DNA of 64,000 nt from Branchiostoma floridae (taxonomy: Eukaryota; Chordata; Leptocardii; Amphioxiformes; Branchiostomatidae), in NCBI RefSeq assembly GCF_000003815.2, contig NW_023365698.1, forward strand, positions 1 to 64,000. Reading direction: 5' to 3'. Of this stretch, positions 23,342-35,837 are shown piece by piece (the stretch's first letter is position 1; every line of letters begins with the position of its first letter). The translations under genes and the position numbers were made by a program. Below the pieces are notes generated by a model. It ran no database searches and was not told where the DNA came from. It worked only from the letters and a program-made list of their open reading frames with translations.

Positions 23342-23668
23342 CAAAAACAAAATTCAGCTTTCGATACTGTCAGTAGGGAGGCACTCTGGCAAATATTTGA
23401 AAAGTTTGGGTGCCCCAGAAAGCTTGTCAATATTATTTGCCTATTTCATGACCGGATGACAGGCATGGTGCTGTGTGGGGGAGAATCATCTGAAACAATT
23501 GAACTCTCCGATGGTGTTAAACAGAGGTCCGTATTAGCACCAATTGTCTTTAACCTGTTTTTCACTTGTGTTCTTAACGAGGCAAGAGGTCGTGGGCACC
23601 TGAAGTACAGAACAGATGGATCCCTTTTTGACCTGCGCCGACTGAAGGCAAAGGCTACTAGAACACAA
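23342..23668 (+). pseudogene. Reverse transcriptase fragment (non-LTR retrotransposon)
   Basis: About 109 residues of RT. It has FDTVSREALWQIFEKFGC (RT motif 2/A-like, F-D-x-V), then GVKQRSVLAPIVFNLFF (normally GVKQGCVLAP; the G-C is replaced by R-S), then KYRTDGSLFDLRRLKAK. It lacks the N-terminal RT part and the YADD box, so it is an inactive internal fragment. No second-strand endonuclease is nearby. Confidence 0.8.
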
Positions 23669-24270
23669 TGACTTATAACCTGAACTGTCTGGAAACTGTC
23701 TTTACTGTAGGATACCGTAACGTTACATTATCTGCCCCATGAATCAGTATGGACTTAACGTGCCCATTCCGATGAATCTAACATATATTCTACCTATATT
23801 TTGCCAATTATAACAGCATCAAATTGTCAAATTTTTGTCAAATTTGCCAATTTTCGGCATGTTGACCACGGTTAGAGGGCAACAAAATGTCTTTTTTTTT
23901 TAATCAGGCGAAAATCAATGCGCTCGCTTATGTCATCCATACAATTTACTTGCTATGGTCTAAATGCCTTTCAACAGGACGCCATTTGCAGTTGTGGATA
24001 ACTTTGCTAGGTGACGCTTTTGATACATCAAGATGCCGTAGTTGGGGCCAGAGCGATGACATGCAGCGTTTTTAAAGCATAAAATGTTTCTAGTTAGAAT
24101 TTCCAAGCAAAGATTTTGATCCATCAATACTAAAATGCTTTCATTGCTGATTGAACAAGTTGTTAACACACAAACAAACGATCTGAAATTGGTGCTGAGC
24201 GTTATTTCAGTATATAAGCAAACTACTACATGAATACAACATAAATACACAAAAACACACAAACGTAATA

Positions 24271-24444
24271 CAGTGGAAGCCAGTTAATTGCACATCGGAT
24301 TAACGCACACTTCTGTTAACTGCACGGAATCCATGAATCCCAAACCGGTGCAGTCCAGCTAGATAACTTCGCATTATTGCACCAGCCGGATAATTGCACC
24401 AAATTCACTGGCAAATAGGCCGTGCAATTAAGCGGCTTCTACTG
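24271..24444. mobile_element. pogo/Tigger-like MITE, 174 bp
   Basis: Inverted ends CAGTGGAAGCC...TTAATTGCAC and GTGCAATTAAGCGGCTTCTACTG, flanked by TA on both sides. CAGT termini plus a TA duplication are typical of pogo-group elements. Confidence 0.8.
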
Positions 24445-24785
24445 TACATATCTATCCTTGATATTCATCCACGGTTGAAGGGAACATAAATAGATGTTAA
24501 AATCATCACCTAATGAGAAGACTATAATGAAAAAAACTGTGTGATACCTTAGGTACATTATGACATACTCCGTATACTAGAGACAAATTGTAGGCTGTGT
24601 AAAGGTGGCATCATTTACTCATTTAAAACATGTTACAATAGCTAGTACTAGCTACCTTATAGAGGACGTTTTCGGCGTGTATGGTTTGGAAAAGGTTTAG
24701 TTCAGTTCATCCATCAGGTCATGAAGTTCCTCCATATACGGCTCAGTCGCGCATGCCGAATAAGAGGTTTCTGTATACTGTCCAA

Positions 24786-24957
24786 GCAGATGTTAGGCCC
24801 CAACTGTTTTTCAACGTTTTTTTAGTCGTTTTTATAGGGCTTTTTATTTTGTATTGTATCTTGCGGTGTCAAATTTTAAACCTAACATACAAAATACAAA
24901 GCCCGATAAAAACGACTAGAAAAACGTTGAAAAACAGCCGGATCCTAACCTCTGCTT
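24786..24957. mobile_element. 0.2-kb foldback MITE, copy 2
   Basis: The left arm has CAAGCAGATGTTAGGCCCCA and the right arm has GCCGGATCCTAACCTCTGCTT. It sits at a different point of the 2-kb repeat than the MITE of copy 1, so the two insertions are independent. Confidence 0.75.
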
Positions 24958-25379
24958 TGTCTTTGAGAGTAGTCTCTTTTTCGGAGACTAACATCCTCCT
25001 TGTCAAAATTTGTCAGCTAGAGCGAGCATGCATATAATGCTGCACTTTCATAGTTATAGTGGAGTTCCCAACAACGTGAAGGCTAAACCTACACACTCAA
25101 CCATTCACCAGGATTAGGATCTGGAATGGCTTCAGAAACGGTTTTAAGCATGTTAAAGTATGACTGCGCATGCCCATCTGATCCTGGTCTTCTCATCATG
25201 CTGAGATTATGACATGATACTATACTACACCATGTTATGGTGTCGCCTTGGAGGTTATACTTTTGGCGAGGGGGTTAGATGCAAAATTTGTGCTTAGTTG
25301 CTTTCAAATCTTTTCAAGAAATCCGTTGATTAGAGGAATTGTTTTAATGTTGTAGAGTTCTTTTTATTATAAGCTTACT

Positions 25380-25588
25380 CCAAATTTTAAAGCTACATAC
25401 AGTATACACAGAACTTGAACAACAAAGATAGCTAGAAATAGTGTGCAACGGAAACTAATTTTGTTTCTAGAACACGGGGAAAAGTATTGAATTCGTAACA
25501 TGAACAGATTATCGTAGTTTCCGTTGCACACTACTTCTGTTTTTGTTGTTCAAGTTTTGTGTATTTTGTATGTAGCTTTAAAATTCAG
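25380..25588. repeat. Foldback sequence, ~80-bp arms
   Basis: The left arm has AATTTTAAAGCTACATAC and GTGTGCAACGGAAACTA. The right arm has their complement, TAGTTTCCGTTGCACAC and GTATGTAGCTTTAAAATT. A right-arm-like remnant is present in copy 1 of the 2-kb repeat (4870-4935). Confidence 0.7.
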
Positions 25589-26519
25589 AATACTTAGAGA
25601 ACTCGACATGTTAAGATTGATAATCTCCTAAAAATAATTTTCTTTCCCCCCAATTAAGATATACACATCAGTATCAAAAGTGCATGTTGACAACTAGTTT
25701 CACCGCCGCATCAAAGAAGTCACCAGGGATTTAGATTATATGCATAGATCATCTACATACTTTTATGGTGTGGTCAATGTTGAACACTGTTGCAGTACTG
25801 GCAGAAATTAATAGGGGCCGCTTTTGATACATGCAATTAAAGCTAGAACTATTTGTATTGTCTTGGCCAGTCTATATAAATGTACGAGGCATGAAACAGG
25901 TTTTCCAGTGGAAAAACTTTAATAGAACAATAAAACATTAAGCTGTAACCTGTCAGATAGTGTCATCACCAACATAAATGTTTTACGGTCTACATTGTCG
26001 CTAACCAGGTATGGTTGATAGAATCAGTCAGTAACTGCCCGTGTACATTGTATACATTCAAACGAACATTGATAAAGGCACGGAATTTTTGTTGAATTTG
26101 CGTACTAAATTGAAGCACGTTGCGACGAACTATCCTTTGTCACGCCAAACAAATACGTTGAATCAAAAAAACAAAACAAAAAAACAATTGAAAATGTTTC
26201 GAAAGACATCACACTCAAAGCAATACACAAACCGAGATGCTATAACGGAGTTACATAGAGGACACATAAATACACAGATTGTTACATTCCTTATACTAAA
26301 ACGGGTTTTATACTAAAACAGCATTTTCTTCATCGACACGTCAAATTCATCGTGTACATGTTGTCACTTAAAGCGTTGTTACTACATTCATGGCTTAAAA
26401 TACTGGATGTATGTCAATGGTCCTTAAAAGCAGAAAATTTGCTTGCATCAATTTTACAAAGGTAAAAGGAAGCCGAAGTCAATGTGTGCAGAGTCTGGGA
26501 CCATACAGAAAATCTCGGA

Positions 26520-29500
26520 CTAGACTGCCAGGCCGTTAGGTTGTTCTCCAGGAGCGTCTTCCTTGGTCTCGTCCAGAAGTAAGGTCGTCTCGGTGCTTTC
26601 CGCAGCGTCAGTCCCTCCGACAACGTCGGGCGCGGCTGGCGAAGCTTCCTCTTCTGACGTCACGGCGTCAGTTTTCTCTTCCTCAGCGTTTCCTTCTTCG
26701 CTGTTAGCAGTCTTTTCAGATTCGCTCTTAGGGGGGACCGAATTCTGTTGGTTGCTATCTTCCGCCACCTCGCCATTTTCAGCCTTTCGCTCTTCGCAGG
26801 ATTTCTCCTTTTCGGCACCGTCAGTCGGCCCTGCACCGTCCTGGTTACGAGCGCGCTTAAATTTGCTCCACCAGAGCGCTAGGGGAAGTTTCACTGCTTT
26901 CGCTTTCTTGACGTCTTGTGGTGTGCCGTTCTCGGTGGTGGGTCCCGAACTGGGGTCGGCGGGGGCAGACTGGGGTTCTGCCGCCATGGTTGTCTCCAAC
27001 TCTTCAGCGGGAGCCTCCTCGTTTTTGATGGGGATGCTCTTGGCGTTGCCTCGGACCTTGTTCCAGAGGAAGAGCGTGGCGCCGCCTTTTCCCAGCGCGC
27101 AGCACGTGACGTCAGCCGCTACCATGACGACCAGGAGCACGACAATGACAATAGCCGCTGTTCCGCCTGCTGATACCCCTCCCACCTGCTGCGCGGTAAC
27201 CTCAGCAGCAGTCATGAAGACGAAGTCCGCGACTCCAACAGTTCCTGAAGCTCTCATGGCGTAGACTCTCCCCTCGTACTCGGTGTCAGACTGCAGACCC
27301 GTGATGAGGACGGTACTGATGCTGGTGTTTCTGTTGCAGGGTAAGGTGACGTTCATCCACTGATGCCGAAGCTGGTTGGTGCTGGTTTGCCGGTAAGACA
27401 CAGCGCAGTCCACGGCAGGGTCTGTAGGATCAGAGGGGACTGAAGCTCTGAGTTGGTACGCGATAGCTTCTGCGCTAATTTTGTCACTCAAGATGACCGG
27501 AGCATTCGGATTCTGGGATTCCCCGGGGGTTGTGAAGTTCAGAGCCTCGGACGCGTCGCTGGCTCCTGCGATGTTGACGCCTCGCAGACGGATGCTGTAG
27601 GAAGTGTTCTTCGCCAGCCCGTCCAGGGTCATGGTCGTCTCCGAGGCAGGTCCCACCTGTGAAGACATGTCTCCGTTGGAGCCGCTGATCTCTGTGACAT
27701 AGTGTGTCACGGGGACTCCATTCTCACTGTACGACTTCTTGAACAGGATGGTGACTTGATGTGCAGCCAGGTGCGTGACTCGTAGACCGGTCGGCGGGGT
27801 GGGGACTGCCGCCTCCCGGAGAATGATGTTCCTGGACACGCTACCCAGCCCGTTGTATGCAGTGCAGTTGTACTCTCCGTACGTTGTGGAGTTGTTGACT
27901 TTTAGTCCCAGGATGCTGACACCCTCCGCTGTGTAGATTCTAACGTTGCCGTCAGACGAGGGCAGCAGCTCTCTCCCGTCCCGGTACCAGGCCATCTGCG
28001 GGGTGGGGTTACCGCGGGCGCTGCAGCTCATGTTGACGGTGAAGCCGACCACAGCTCCCACTGTGTCCGGTGTGTCCATGAACACCGCTGGGGGGTACAG
28101 CACAGACACCTGGATGTCCCGCTCGGCAAACCGCCCGTCACTCGCCACAGACGCCTCACATCTACAGAGCGAAATTAAAAGATTAAGTTAGTGACAAGCC
28201 AGACACAGACATTCTAACTTTTGTAATGATCACAATGATAAAAGCCTTCACTGTTAACATCTATACTTTAAACCTTAAACATTAAGTTACTAATAAAGTG
28301 ATTAACAAGATTAACTGGTTCACAGATGCGGTCCCAGATGCAAAATATCCACACAAGTGGCGTTTGTATGTTGTAGCGCAATGTGAACCGAGGAAGGTTG
28401 ATTGTATAAAAAGAATCTGTCTCATTCAAAAGAATCTTATTCAGTGACTTGCCAGCCCGTTTGAACCATTTGTGGACAGACAAACGTGTACGTTAAGTTG
28501 GGTAACCTCACATCAAAATTGGTAGTTCAAATTGCCAAGTCTAATCATTGTGCAAAACTTGTGCAAAAACAAAGGAAAAGGCAAAAACAAAACTGCAGGA
28601 AGCCGTTACGAGATGAATAAAGCTAACGAACAAATGACAACGGTATCTAATATAAATTTCATCAATGAACAATTTAAGTTGGCAAGACATTAAAGATAAA
28701 CGATGCTTACTTGTACAGGCCGGCATCTTGCAGCTGGATGTTGCCGATGACTAGGTTGTTGTTGGCCATTTTGCGGTACTTTGCGCTGTTGCCGACCTCG
28801 TTGTTGTCTCTGTACCACACTACTGTCGGCTGGGGGTCCCCGGACACCTGGCATTCCAGAACTGCGTCACTGTGGAGAAACATGGGAGAAGTGTGTTAGT
28901 GACATCTTGTACACCGATAATGACTGTCAATCATGATCAGCAGTTTAACCAATGAGAGAATAGCAATTTGCGTTTTGACTAATGAGTGTTACATGTCACT
29001 GGAGAAACACGGGAGAAGGGTGTTATGAACAACTTGTAGACCGATGATGACTCAATTATAATCAGCAGTTCAACCATCAAGGCTATAGCAATCTTTGTTT
29101 CAAATGTGTAACGTGTCCGTCAAAATATTGTTAAATACGACATTTTGTTTTAATGGAATGGGTGGGGCTGAATGTCAATCACAATTAGCAGTATGACCAA
29201 TGGGAGATTGGTTGCAGGTACGTCATCAAATATTTGCATGTTTACGTTTTGAAAGGTGCGCTTTCCTCATGAAATGTATAAATAAATCAACACTGTAAGC
29301 ATCTCAACCAATGAGAGCACGGCAATTATCGGTTTAACCAATGCGAGAGTAACTTCATGCCGTCCAAACATTTGCATATCTACTCTTTGGCGTGGGTTAG
29401 CGGATCTATTGGACCGGTCTATCGTTACCACATTATGATCTGGTTACAGCCATGAAGGCCACGCGCATGTAGATGCCTGGCCAATAATGACTGTCAATCA

Positions 29501-31710
29501 TAATCAGCAGTTTAACCAATGGGAGGATGCCTGACCTGTTGACTTGGAAGTTCTGCTCAGCCGGTGCGCTGTCGAACGTGATGGGCTTGAACACAACCAG
29601 CACTGACGTGATCTCGTCCCCAGACTCCCCTCGGCACGTGTAGCTTCCTGCAATAAACAACGCACAGTTATTTCTTTAATTAGATTTATCACATAGTGAA
29701 GGGGAGGGCAAAACAGGTGCAAAATGCATACTTGAAGGCTGCCCTCCCACACATAAAAACACATACATGGCACAACATAGACTAAACAATAATATATACG
29801 ATAGAAGCATCATAACGACATTGTCAAAAAATACATTGGTAACTAACAACAGGCATTAGTTATCTAGATATTTAGTCAACTTCGACAATGGAATTGTAAA
29901 AATCCTCTGGCTTCCTTTTGATTATATAAACATATAAACATATAAGCATGTTTTAAAAACATCGTTAATACTGTACATATATAACTATAAGGCAACAGCA
30001 AGTAAATTTCATTGATTAATTACGTCACCTGCAGACTACAAATGAGGATGAAAAAAGCAAGATGGGAAAAAAGGTGCCTGAATTGACAAAACGTTGTAAC
30101 AATTGTACTGACAAAATATGGCATTGCTATGCACCATCTACTAGTAGTCTTATTTCAAGTAGACAGTTGCCACTTAGAAAGTTGGATACTACACTCAAGG
30201 CTACCACACCTATGTTACTTCTACAACTACCGAACTACTACTGCACTGCCGTTATAACTACCGAACTACTGTCACTTCTACAACTGGTCATGGCAACCTT
30301 ACTAATATCACTTCTACAAATCAGTCAACACGGGTGAAGAACAGCAACGACAAATCAAGGCTACCACACGACATTTGCCGATCTTGTTATTTTCTCGTTG
30401 CATGGAGCATCTCGTTTTGCAGGTGAAAATTATTATGCGTGTTGAAAAAGGTGTCATTAAATTCACTTGCTGTGGTTTAAATACGAAATGACTAAACTAA
30501 CAAAAGTATAAACAAGTGTACATTGTTTTTGATGAAGCAGCGTGGAGAAGCAGCACTCCAGAAAGCAACCTTGTTTAAGAAGATCTCAGGAAAGCAGACA
30601 GACAAGGCTTACTGGATATGTTACTTTCTAGACAGATTCAAAGGTGGCTAAGGAGTATAGCTGGCAAAGGGGTTCATGAGCCGGTAGCCAAACCCTCCTA
30701 GGACTGTACTCGTCGGGCAGCTTTTGATACTATGTTAAACAAGAAATTTTTTTAAGAAAAGCTGTGCATTGCCGCGTATTTTATGACTGAACTGCTGAGA
30801 GCGACACCTACAACTTCAGTAGGAAATGCAGCAAAAGGGGATATTGAAAATTTACCTCATTATCATAATTTATGTCACATGAATTATTGGCACATTAAAC
30901 AGGTTTTGTAAAACTTTTTGACCCACAATGAATATGCATTATTTTTCATTACAAAATAAGTTCCTTCTGATGCAATTTGTGATATATCTTTATATAAACA
31001 TGGTGAGTTAAAGCGTAGATTTATTACGCTGGACCACATACAGTAACATGCGTCTAGAAGAGAGTTTAAATACTCGCCTGGAATGTACCATTGTCTAACT
31101 AAGCAATGAAACTCGGCAAGGAAAGAAGGGCCTTTGGAAGGGGCTTTGGAAGGGCTGGGTTAAAAGGTCCGTCCATGGAACCATGGAAGAAAGCTGGCAT
31201 AAGGCATTGCCGATGGCACGGCAATGCAAAAAATTGTTATGCTACCTTTGTATCTGTTTGGAGATTGTGGTTACTGTAAATGCAGAAATGTTCGTGGTTT
31301 CCGCGGTGGCCACTTTACCACGAATTTTAAACCACCGTGAACATTTTCCATGGCAGTACGTACGAGACAATAGTAAATTACGTGTACAGTACATTACAAA
31401 TAATGAACGGTGAGCTATTGTAAACCGTACCTCCGTCTTGCCGCTGGATCTGGAGCACCCTCAGCCTGGACAGGCCCTGGGAGTTCTCCGTGAACACGCG
31501 TACTCCGGTCCCGCTGATCTCGACTCCGGTTGGTCCATACCATCTCAGCTCCTGATTGGCCAGAGACGCGCTGTCGTCACTGCAGGTGAAGATGATGTCC
31601 TCGCCCTCCTTCCGAACAACCGACGGACTGTCCGGCAAAACCCGAACCTGGCCGATCACGCACCGAACACACGTCACTAGCACGAGCAGCACTCGGGCAT
31701 CCACAGGCAT
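26520..31710 (-). CDS. NCAM/fasciclin-II-like transmembrane adhesion protein (3 Ig, 2 FN3)
   Basis: Coding exons 31431-31710, 29536-29647, 28711-28869 and 26520-28161 join in phase to 730 residues. A signal peptide (1-20) is followed by Ig1 (C43-C98), Ig2 (C137-C185), Ig3 (C230-C283), FN3 domains (about 301-398 and 403-503), a membrane helix (about 518-540, ending ADVTCC) and a 190-residue acidic Glu/Ala/Pro-rich tail. Ig1-Ig2 sequence order, DVTC at the membrane boundary and the acidic tail all resemble vertebrate NCAM, where Ig1-2 mediate cell-cell adhesion. NCAM has five Ig domains, so two are missing here. The start is the ATG at 31710, just after the acceptor TTCTAG; a non-coding first exon lies at about 32964-33070. 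It probably acts at the cell surface in cell-cell contact. Orthology versus a paralogous Ig-CAM is not settled. Confidence 0.9.
28867..29530. repeat. Intronic tandem duplication carrying a splice-acceptor copy
   Basis: The block 28867-28980 (TCACTGTGGAGAAACATGGG then GATAATGACTGTCAATCAT) is repeated in diverged form at 28997-29110. Its AATCAGCAGTTTAACCAATG portion recurs near 29180, 29330 and 29490. The first copy contains the real acceptor of the exon at 28869. Confidence 0.6.
31268..31362. mobile_element. MITE fragment, TACTGTAAATGCAGAAA family
   Basis: It starts TACTGTAAATGCAGAAATGT and contains CCGCGGTGG and AATTTTAAACCACCGTGAAC, like 16850-17079 in the opposite orientation. Confidence 0.5.
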
Positions 31711-32963
31711 GGTCACTAGAAGATAATAACAATAGAATCATTATTCACCTATTCACATTTCATCCAGCTACAGGTCACTCAATTCTCTGGAAAACTACAT
31801 ATCAGTTATCAGTGAAAGATATCTTAATTTACTATAATGACTTTTCAAACACATTATTTTTGGTTATGATTTCACAATAAGCCATTCCGTACATTCAACT
31901 ACGCATTTGCGGGTGACAGGAATTGTAGGTAAACATGTCGCCATTTTTGTTTGCAGGCACCATTACGTTCTGGACACTGTTATGCTAATTCACAAGGTGT
32001 AACCATTTGACATACTGTATTACATGTACCCACAAATTCATACAAGCTTACTTGAGGAAGAGCGCTCACTATGCTAGTAAAAGTCACGCGACAAATAATA
32101 TTATATAGTGTTCAGCTTTTACAACTGTTTTTATTACTAACAGTGGATTCTTAATTATAACTTCAACCGCAAAATAAGCATTGGATTTCAGTCTGATTGA
32201 CCAAGGCACCATTTTAACCTCATTTGATTGGCTGAGTTAGTAATCCAATTACACACAAAAATCACGGGGTGCAGTTTGAAATTTGTTAGTAGCGATTATA
32301 CAGAAGGCACCTGGTTTTCATTTAAATTAAACAGTTATCATGGGTCAAGTTTACACAACTGTCAGGCTTGCTTAACACATGCATTTTGTCTAGTAAAAAG
32401 AACTCCAGAAAAAGAACAGGCAATATTTAACACATGCCGAATAAAATCACGTGTTTTGCAGCTGATACAGCTATCGGGTACATTTGCATTTGTTACAGCT
32501 ACAAGGCCACAACTATTTGGAAAACCACGTAAAACTATCAAACCGAAATTGGCTATCAAAAAACCTATTCTTGGTTTACAGAAAGTTAAGTGAATCAAAA
32601 CGTGGTTTGAGACGATACAACTGCGCATAGCTGACAAAAAAAATAGCTTGGCCGCGTATAAAGAACTAAATGCAGACAGTTTTGTTTCGTCGTTAAACCC
32701 TAAAACCATGTTTCTGCTCGTTTTCACTGCTACTCCACGTACAGACTTATAACAAATGAAACGTTTTGATGAGAAATGCAAGTCTCGGGTAGTCACTTTC
32801 TGGGACCACGAATCTTGCATTCAGTGTGGCCACATGTTCACAGCAAAAATGGACGCGTGACCAAGCTGCTAAACAAAAGAAACCCATTCTTCACTGCAGT
32901 ATTCTACGTCTAAACTATGCTAAAATTCCTCTAAAACGCAAGCATAAATAGAAATGAACTTAC

Positions 32964-33070
32964 CTGGTGTAGGAACTTGAGAGTAACCGGCAAATTTGGT
33001 GGTCAGAAGAAATGTTGTACGTAGAGAAAAGAAACGCAGAGCTGTCTCGTTTGACCCACGCTGAAAAGTA
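32964..33070 (-). other. 5' UTR exon of the NCAM-like gene
   Basis: On the minus strand it ends CACCAG then GTAAGTTC, a near-consensus donor, about 1.25 kb before the first coding exon. It has no ATG opening the adhesion frame. The 5' limit is inferred from the TATA box at 33098-33105. Confidence 0.6.
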
Positions 33071-33097
33071 AGACAAACTTCCCGCGGATTCCAGCTC

Positions 33098-33105
33098 TAT
33101 TTATA
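33098..33105 (-). promoter_or_regulatory. TATA box of the NCAM-like gene
   Basis: The minus strand reads TATAAATA, roughly 30 bp before the proposed transcript start and followed by the exon with a strong donor. Position and match are both good. Confidence 0.6.
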
Positions 33106-33365
33106 CTGTTTGTTCATCCGGGTCTTTTCCATTGTCTTCAGGTGCTGCAGTATGCAAATCACTGCCCGACCCAAGCTGTGTCTAATCTCATTTGCATAGA
33201 ACCATTGTCTGCGTGCGGTACACCCGTTAATTGGCTCAAATATATGTCCGGGGTGCCAAAAAAAGTTACAATAGTAGACAGTGGGGTTACCTTTTACGTG
33301 TATTAATGATATATAGCAGACACTTTTAAGCAGTGAGGTTTTGGCAAGATATATAATGAAAAGAG

Positions 33366-33725
33366 AATGAAGACCTTTATTGCACATTTTTGCCACACCG
33401 GGCTAAGTACAGTCACACAAGACACGTTGACAAGATACAGTTAACATATACGAAATGAGACTTGCTGTAATGCTGGATAAATTCAACTTCTCCTCGCCTT
33501 TCTGTTATAGAATATAGTGGAGATAAAGAGCAGATATGTTTTATGTTTTATGATTGTCTATTTGCGTTAGGAATATGAATTTTATACAGAACTTAGGTGT
33601 ATAACTATAACATAAGGAAATTGGTTTTGTATAAACTTATACAGTTAATTTGTCTCTACGGTATACAATCTACACTCTACTGTACAAAATGACATTCGTC
33701 CTCTATTCTATAACCTCCTTTCTTT
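33366..33725 (-). mobile_element. Non-LTR retrotransposon 3' end, minus strand
   Basis: On the minus strand it begins with IEDECHFVQ-like codons followed by stops, and ends TTAGCCCGGTGTGGCAAAAA then TGTGCAATAAAGGTC. The terminus is the same as at 11400-11440, but this copy is more decayed. Confidence 0.65.
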
Positions 33726-33755
33726 CATAAAACACACACAAGTACTTAACGTCTG

Positions 33756-33800
33756 GTTTCGTGGCCTAATTGGTTAGGGTAATCCGATCTGGTGCACTGA
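33756..33800 (+). repeat. tRNA-like A-box fragment
   Basis: GTGGCCTAATTGGTTAGGGT resembles the 5' half (A box) of a tRNA-derived SINE head. There is no matching B box or 3' half, so this is not a tRNA gene. Confidence 0.3.
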
Positions 33801-34534
33801 TCTTTTTTTGCTTTTCTATATTTTCACCACTCAGAACGATACTGCTGTACATTGATCTGTTACTTTAGTAACGTTTTTTTGCTTATTTTCAGCAAGTAAA
33901 AAAATATGAAACGCCTGGATATAGTATCGAGTTTTCAACGATATGGCGACGGTTTCTTTTTTCAAATCGCGACGACTGCGATTGAGAAAGGAAGAAAATG
34001 CCTTGGTTTGTGGAATGAAGTTCAATTTCGAACATTTCAATCTCCAAATTGGGTCCCTCGAGTTCTAATATCTTGTATATACAATGTACATGTAATGCGT
34101 TGTGCGGTTCTTTTACTGTAGTATGATTTGGTCGACTTTGCATGCTTTCCCTTAGTTCTAGAGAATACGTTATGATTTTATACTTTGTATGTACAATTAT
34201 CAGGTCTTCTAAAAATAAAAGAAAACAACAATAAATACAATTCTCTTTTTGATACAAGATATAAATTCTCCTTCTATGAAAGAAAATTTCATTACAAATA
34301 AAAAGCCGGAGACATAGTTGTAACCCACTGGGTAGACAACAATTTACAAACGAAACAATCCCTGATTACGTTGATGAAGGTAAGACAACTTGGCGTGCCC
34401 AGTTCCTCATTGTCTACAAGTATTTAGTTACAAATGCAGTAAAAACACCAGGGTAATAATGCCCACTTCGGGCGACTTTTTTGTGAATAGTAAATGATTT
34501 TATCAAATTTTCTGATACGCACTCAGACTCAAAA

Positions 34535-34850
34535 GACCGAGGCTGTATCTGGATCTGGATAACCGGTAATAACCGCTCTTTGGCGTAACAAACCAGCAGC
34601 TGGGTATATTACACTAAACAACCCGTCACACCTAACTTTTGCACCTCTATCTACAAGCGTCCTTTTTTTCAAACTATCCAGAGAAGATGCCCCTACTGTA
34701 CTTGGTGATAACAAATTCCACTCTACGATAGTTCTGGGAAAAACAATTTTTGAACACATCAATCCTAGATTGGTAACTGTGGTATTTCACTAGCTGTTGT
34801 AGTTGTTTGTACAGAATCTGGCAGCTTGTATACGGGCCCCATACTGTAGA
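34535..34850 (-). pseudogene. Reverse transcriptase C-terminal remnant
   Basis: Minus-strand frames encode YHSYQSRIDVFKNCFSQNY and, after a frameshift, FPRTIVEWNLLSPSTVGASS then LDSLKKR. The pattern F-P-R-T-I-x-E-W-N-x-L...L-D-S-x-K is characteristic of the tail of CR1-like RT proteins. It is frameshifted and isolated. Confidence 0.75.
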
Positions 34851-35072
34851 AACAAAATGCAAATCGTTGTGAGTGCCTAACTACTGAATGGCTTATACAA
34901 GATTGTGTGAGAAAGAATTCCCCCTTTTCAGCCCGAAAGTTCATGAATAAATTTATTTAATAAAAAAAATCGGGAGCCTGAAATCACTTCAATTTGGGGT
35001 TGTGTTAGAATTTGGCGGCCTTTCCTGCGTTTATGTTACATATAATTAGAGGGTGAACACTTTACTGGGACT

Positions 35073-35276
35073 ACTCTCCAAGCAGAGGTTAGGCTCCGGC
35101 TGTTTTTTAAACGTTGTTTTAGTCGTTTTTATCGGGCTTTCTATTTTGTACTGTATCTTGTATTGCCAAAACCTAACGTTCGGCTGGCGTACTTCAAGAA
35201 ATGTGACAAAATAGAAAGCCCGATAAAAACGACTAAAAACGTTAAAACAGCCGGAGCCTAACCTCTGCTTGGAGAT
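35073..35276. mobile_element. 0.2-kb foldback MITE, copy 3
   Basis: The left arm is CTCCAAGCAGAGGTTAGGCT then CCGGCTGTTTTTTAAACG. The right arm is the complement, ending GAGCCTAACCTCTGCTTGGAG. It is the best-preserved copy, with arms of about 70 bp. Confidence 0.85.
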
Positions 35277-35604
35277 TACATTGGGACACGCCGCAAGGGG
35301 ATTCTGACCTCCTTGATTGGGACTAACGTTACCTCCTGTTCTATAGAGGATTAGGTCAGGGATATGTTGAGTGGATTGTATAGATAACACCCACGCGCGC
35401 ATCAAGTTTCGTAGCCATAACCTTTTTATTAGCCAGTGTACTCACTACAAGACTGAGAGAACAGTTATTTTAAGTAATTGCAGCCATTTCACCAAGCTTC
35501 TTCTATTTAAGAGACTACTACAATGTGGTATGCACCAAAAGACTGTGTTTCTACTAAAATCACAAAATCGACTCATCATATGCAGAACGTGGGAGTAATA
35601 TATA

Positions 35605-35837
35605 ATACCCCTGTCACATTATCCACGATCTTGGGGCGTATCGATGGAAGGTCGGCCATATTTAAGATCGACAGAGGGTTGCGCGTATTTTTCACCTGAA
35701 GACCGTCCCTGTCACATATAAGCCATACTTTGTACCTTATACAATTTTTGTGCAATAAAGCTATTATTATAAGCGAGGCTCGGACGATTGCCACAGAATC
35801 GTCGTCCGATCGTTTTCGCCAAATGTGACAGGGGTAT
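35605..35837. mobile_element. 233-bp MITE with ATACCCCTGTCACATT ends
   Basis: Inverted ends ATACCCCTGTCACATT and AATGTGACAGGGGTAT, flanked by TATA-rich sequence (TATA before, AATC after). The middle holds a short retroelement-like tail, GTGCAATAAAGCTATTATTA. Confidence 0.8.

Larger units (their letters stand above)
23885..25860 (+). repeat. 2-kb dispersed repeat, copy 2
   Basis: Collinear with 3297-5240. It starts with the block holding CAACAGGACGCCATTTGCAG and GCTAGGTGACGCTTTTGA and runs to CGCTTTTGATACATGCAATT near 25830. It is interrupted by a pogo-like MITE (24271-24444), a foldback MITE (24786-24957) and a foldback segment (25380-25588). Confidence 0.65.

Noticed and set aside
26563-27264. 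233-residue plus-strand frame
   Set aside because: Antisense shadow of the NCAM-like final exon, whose domains and splice phases are clear.
33756-33800. Possible tRNA gene
   Set aside because: Only an A-box-like half is present; no B box, anticodon arm or 3' half.
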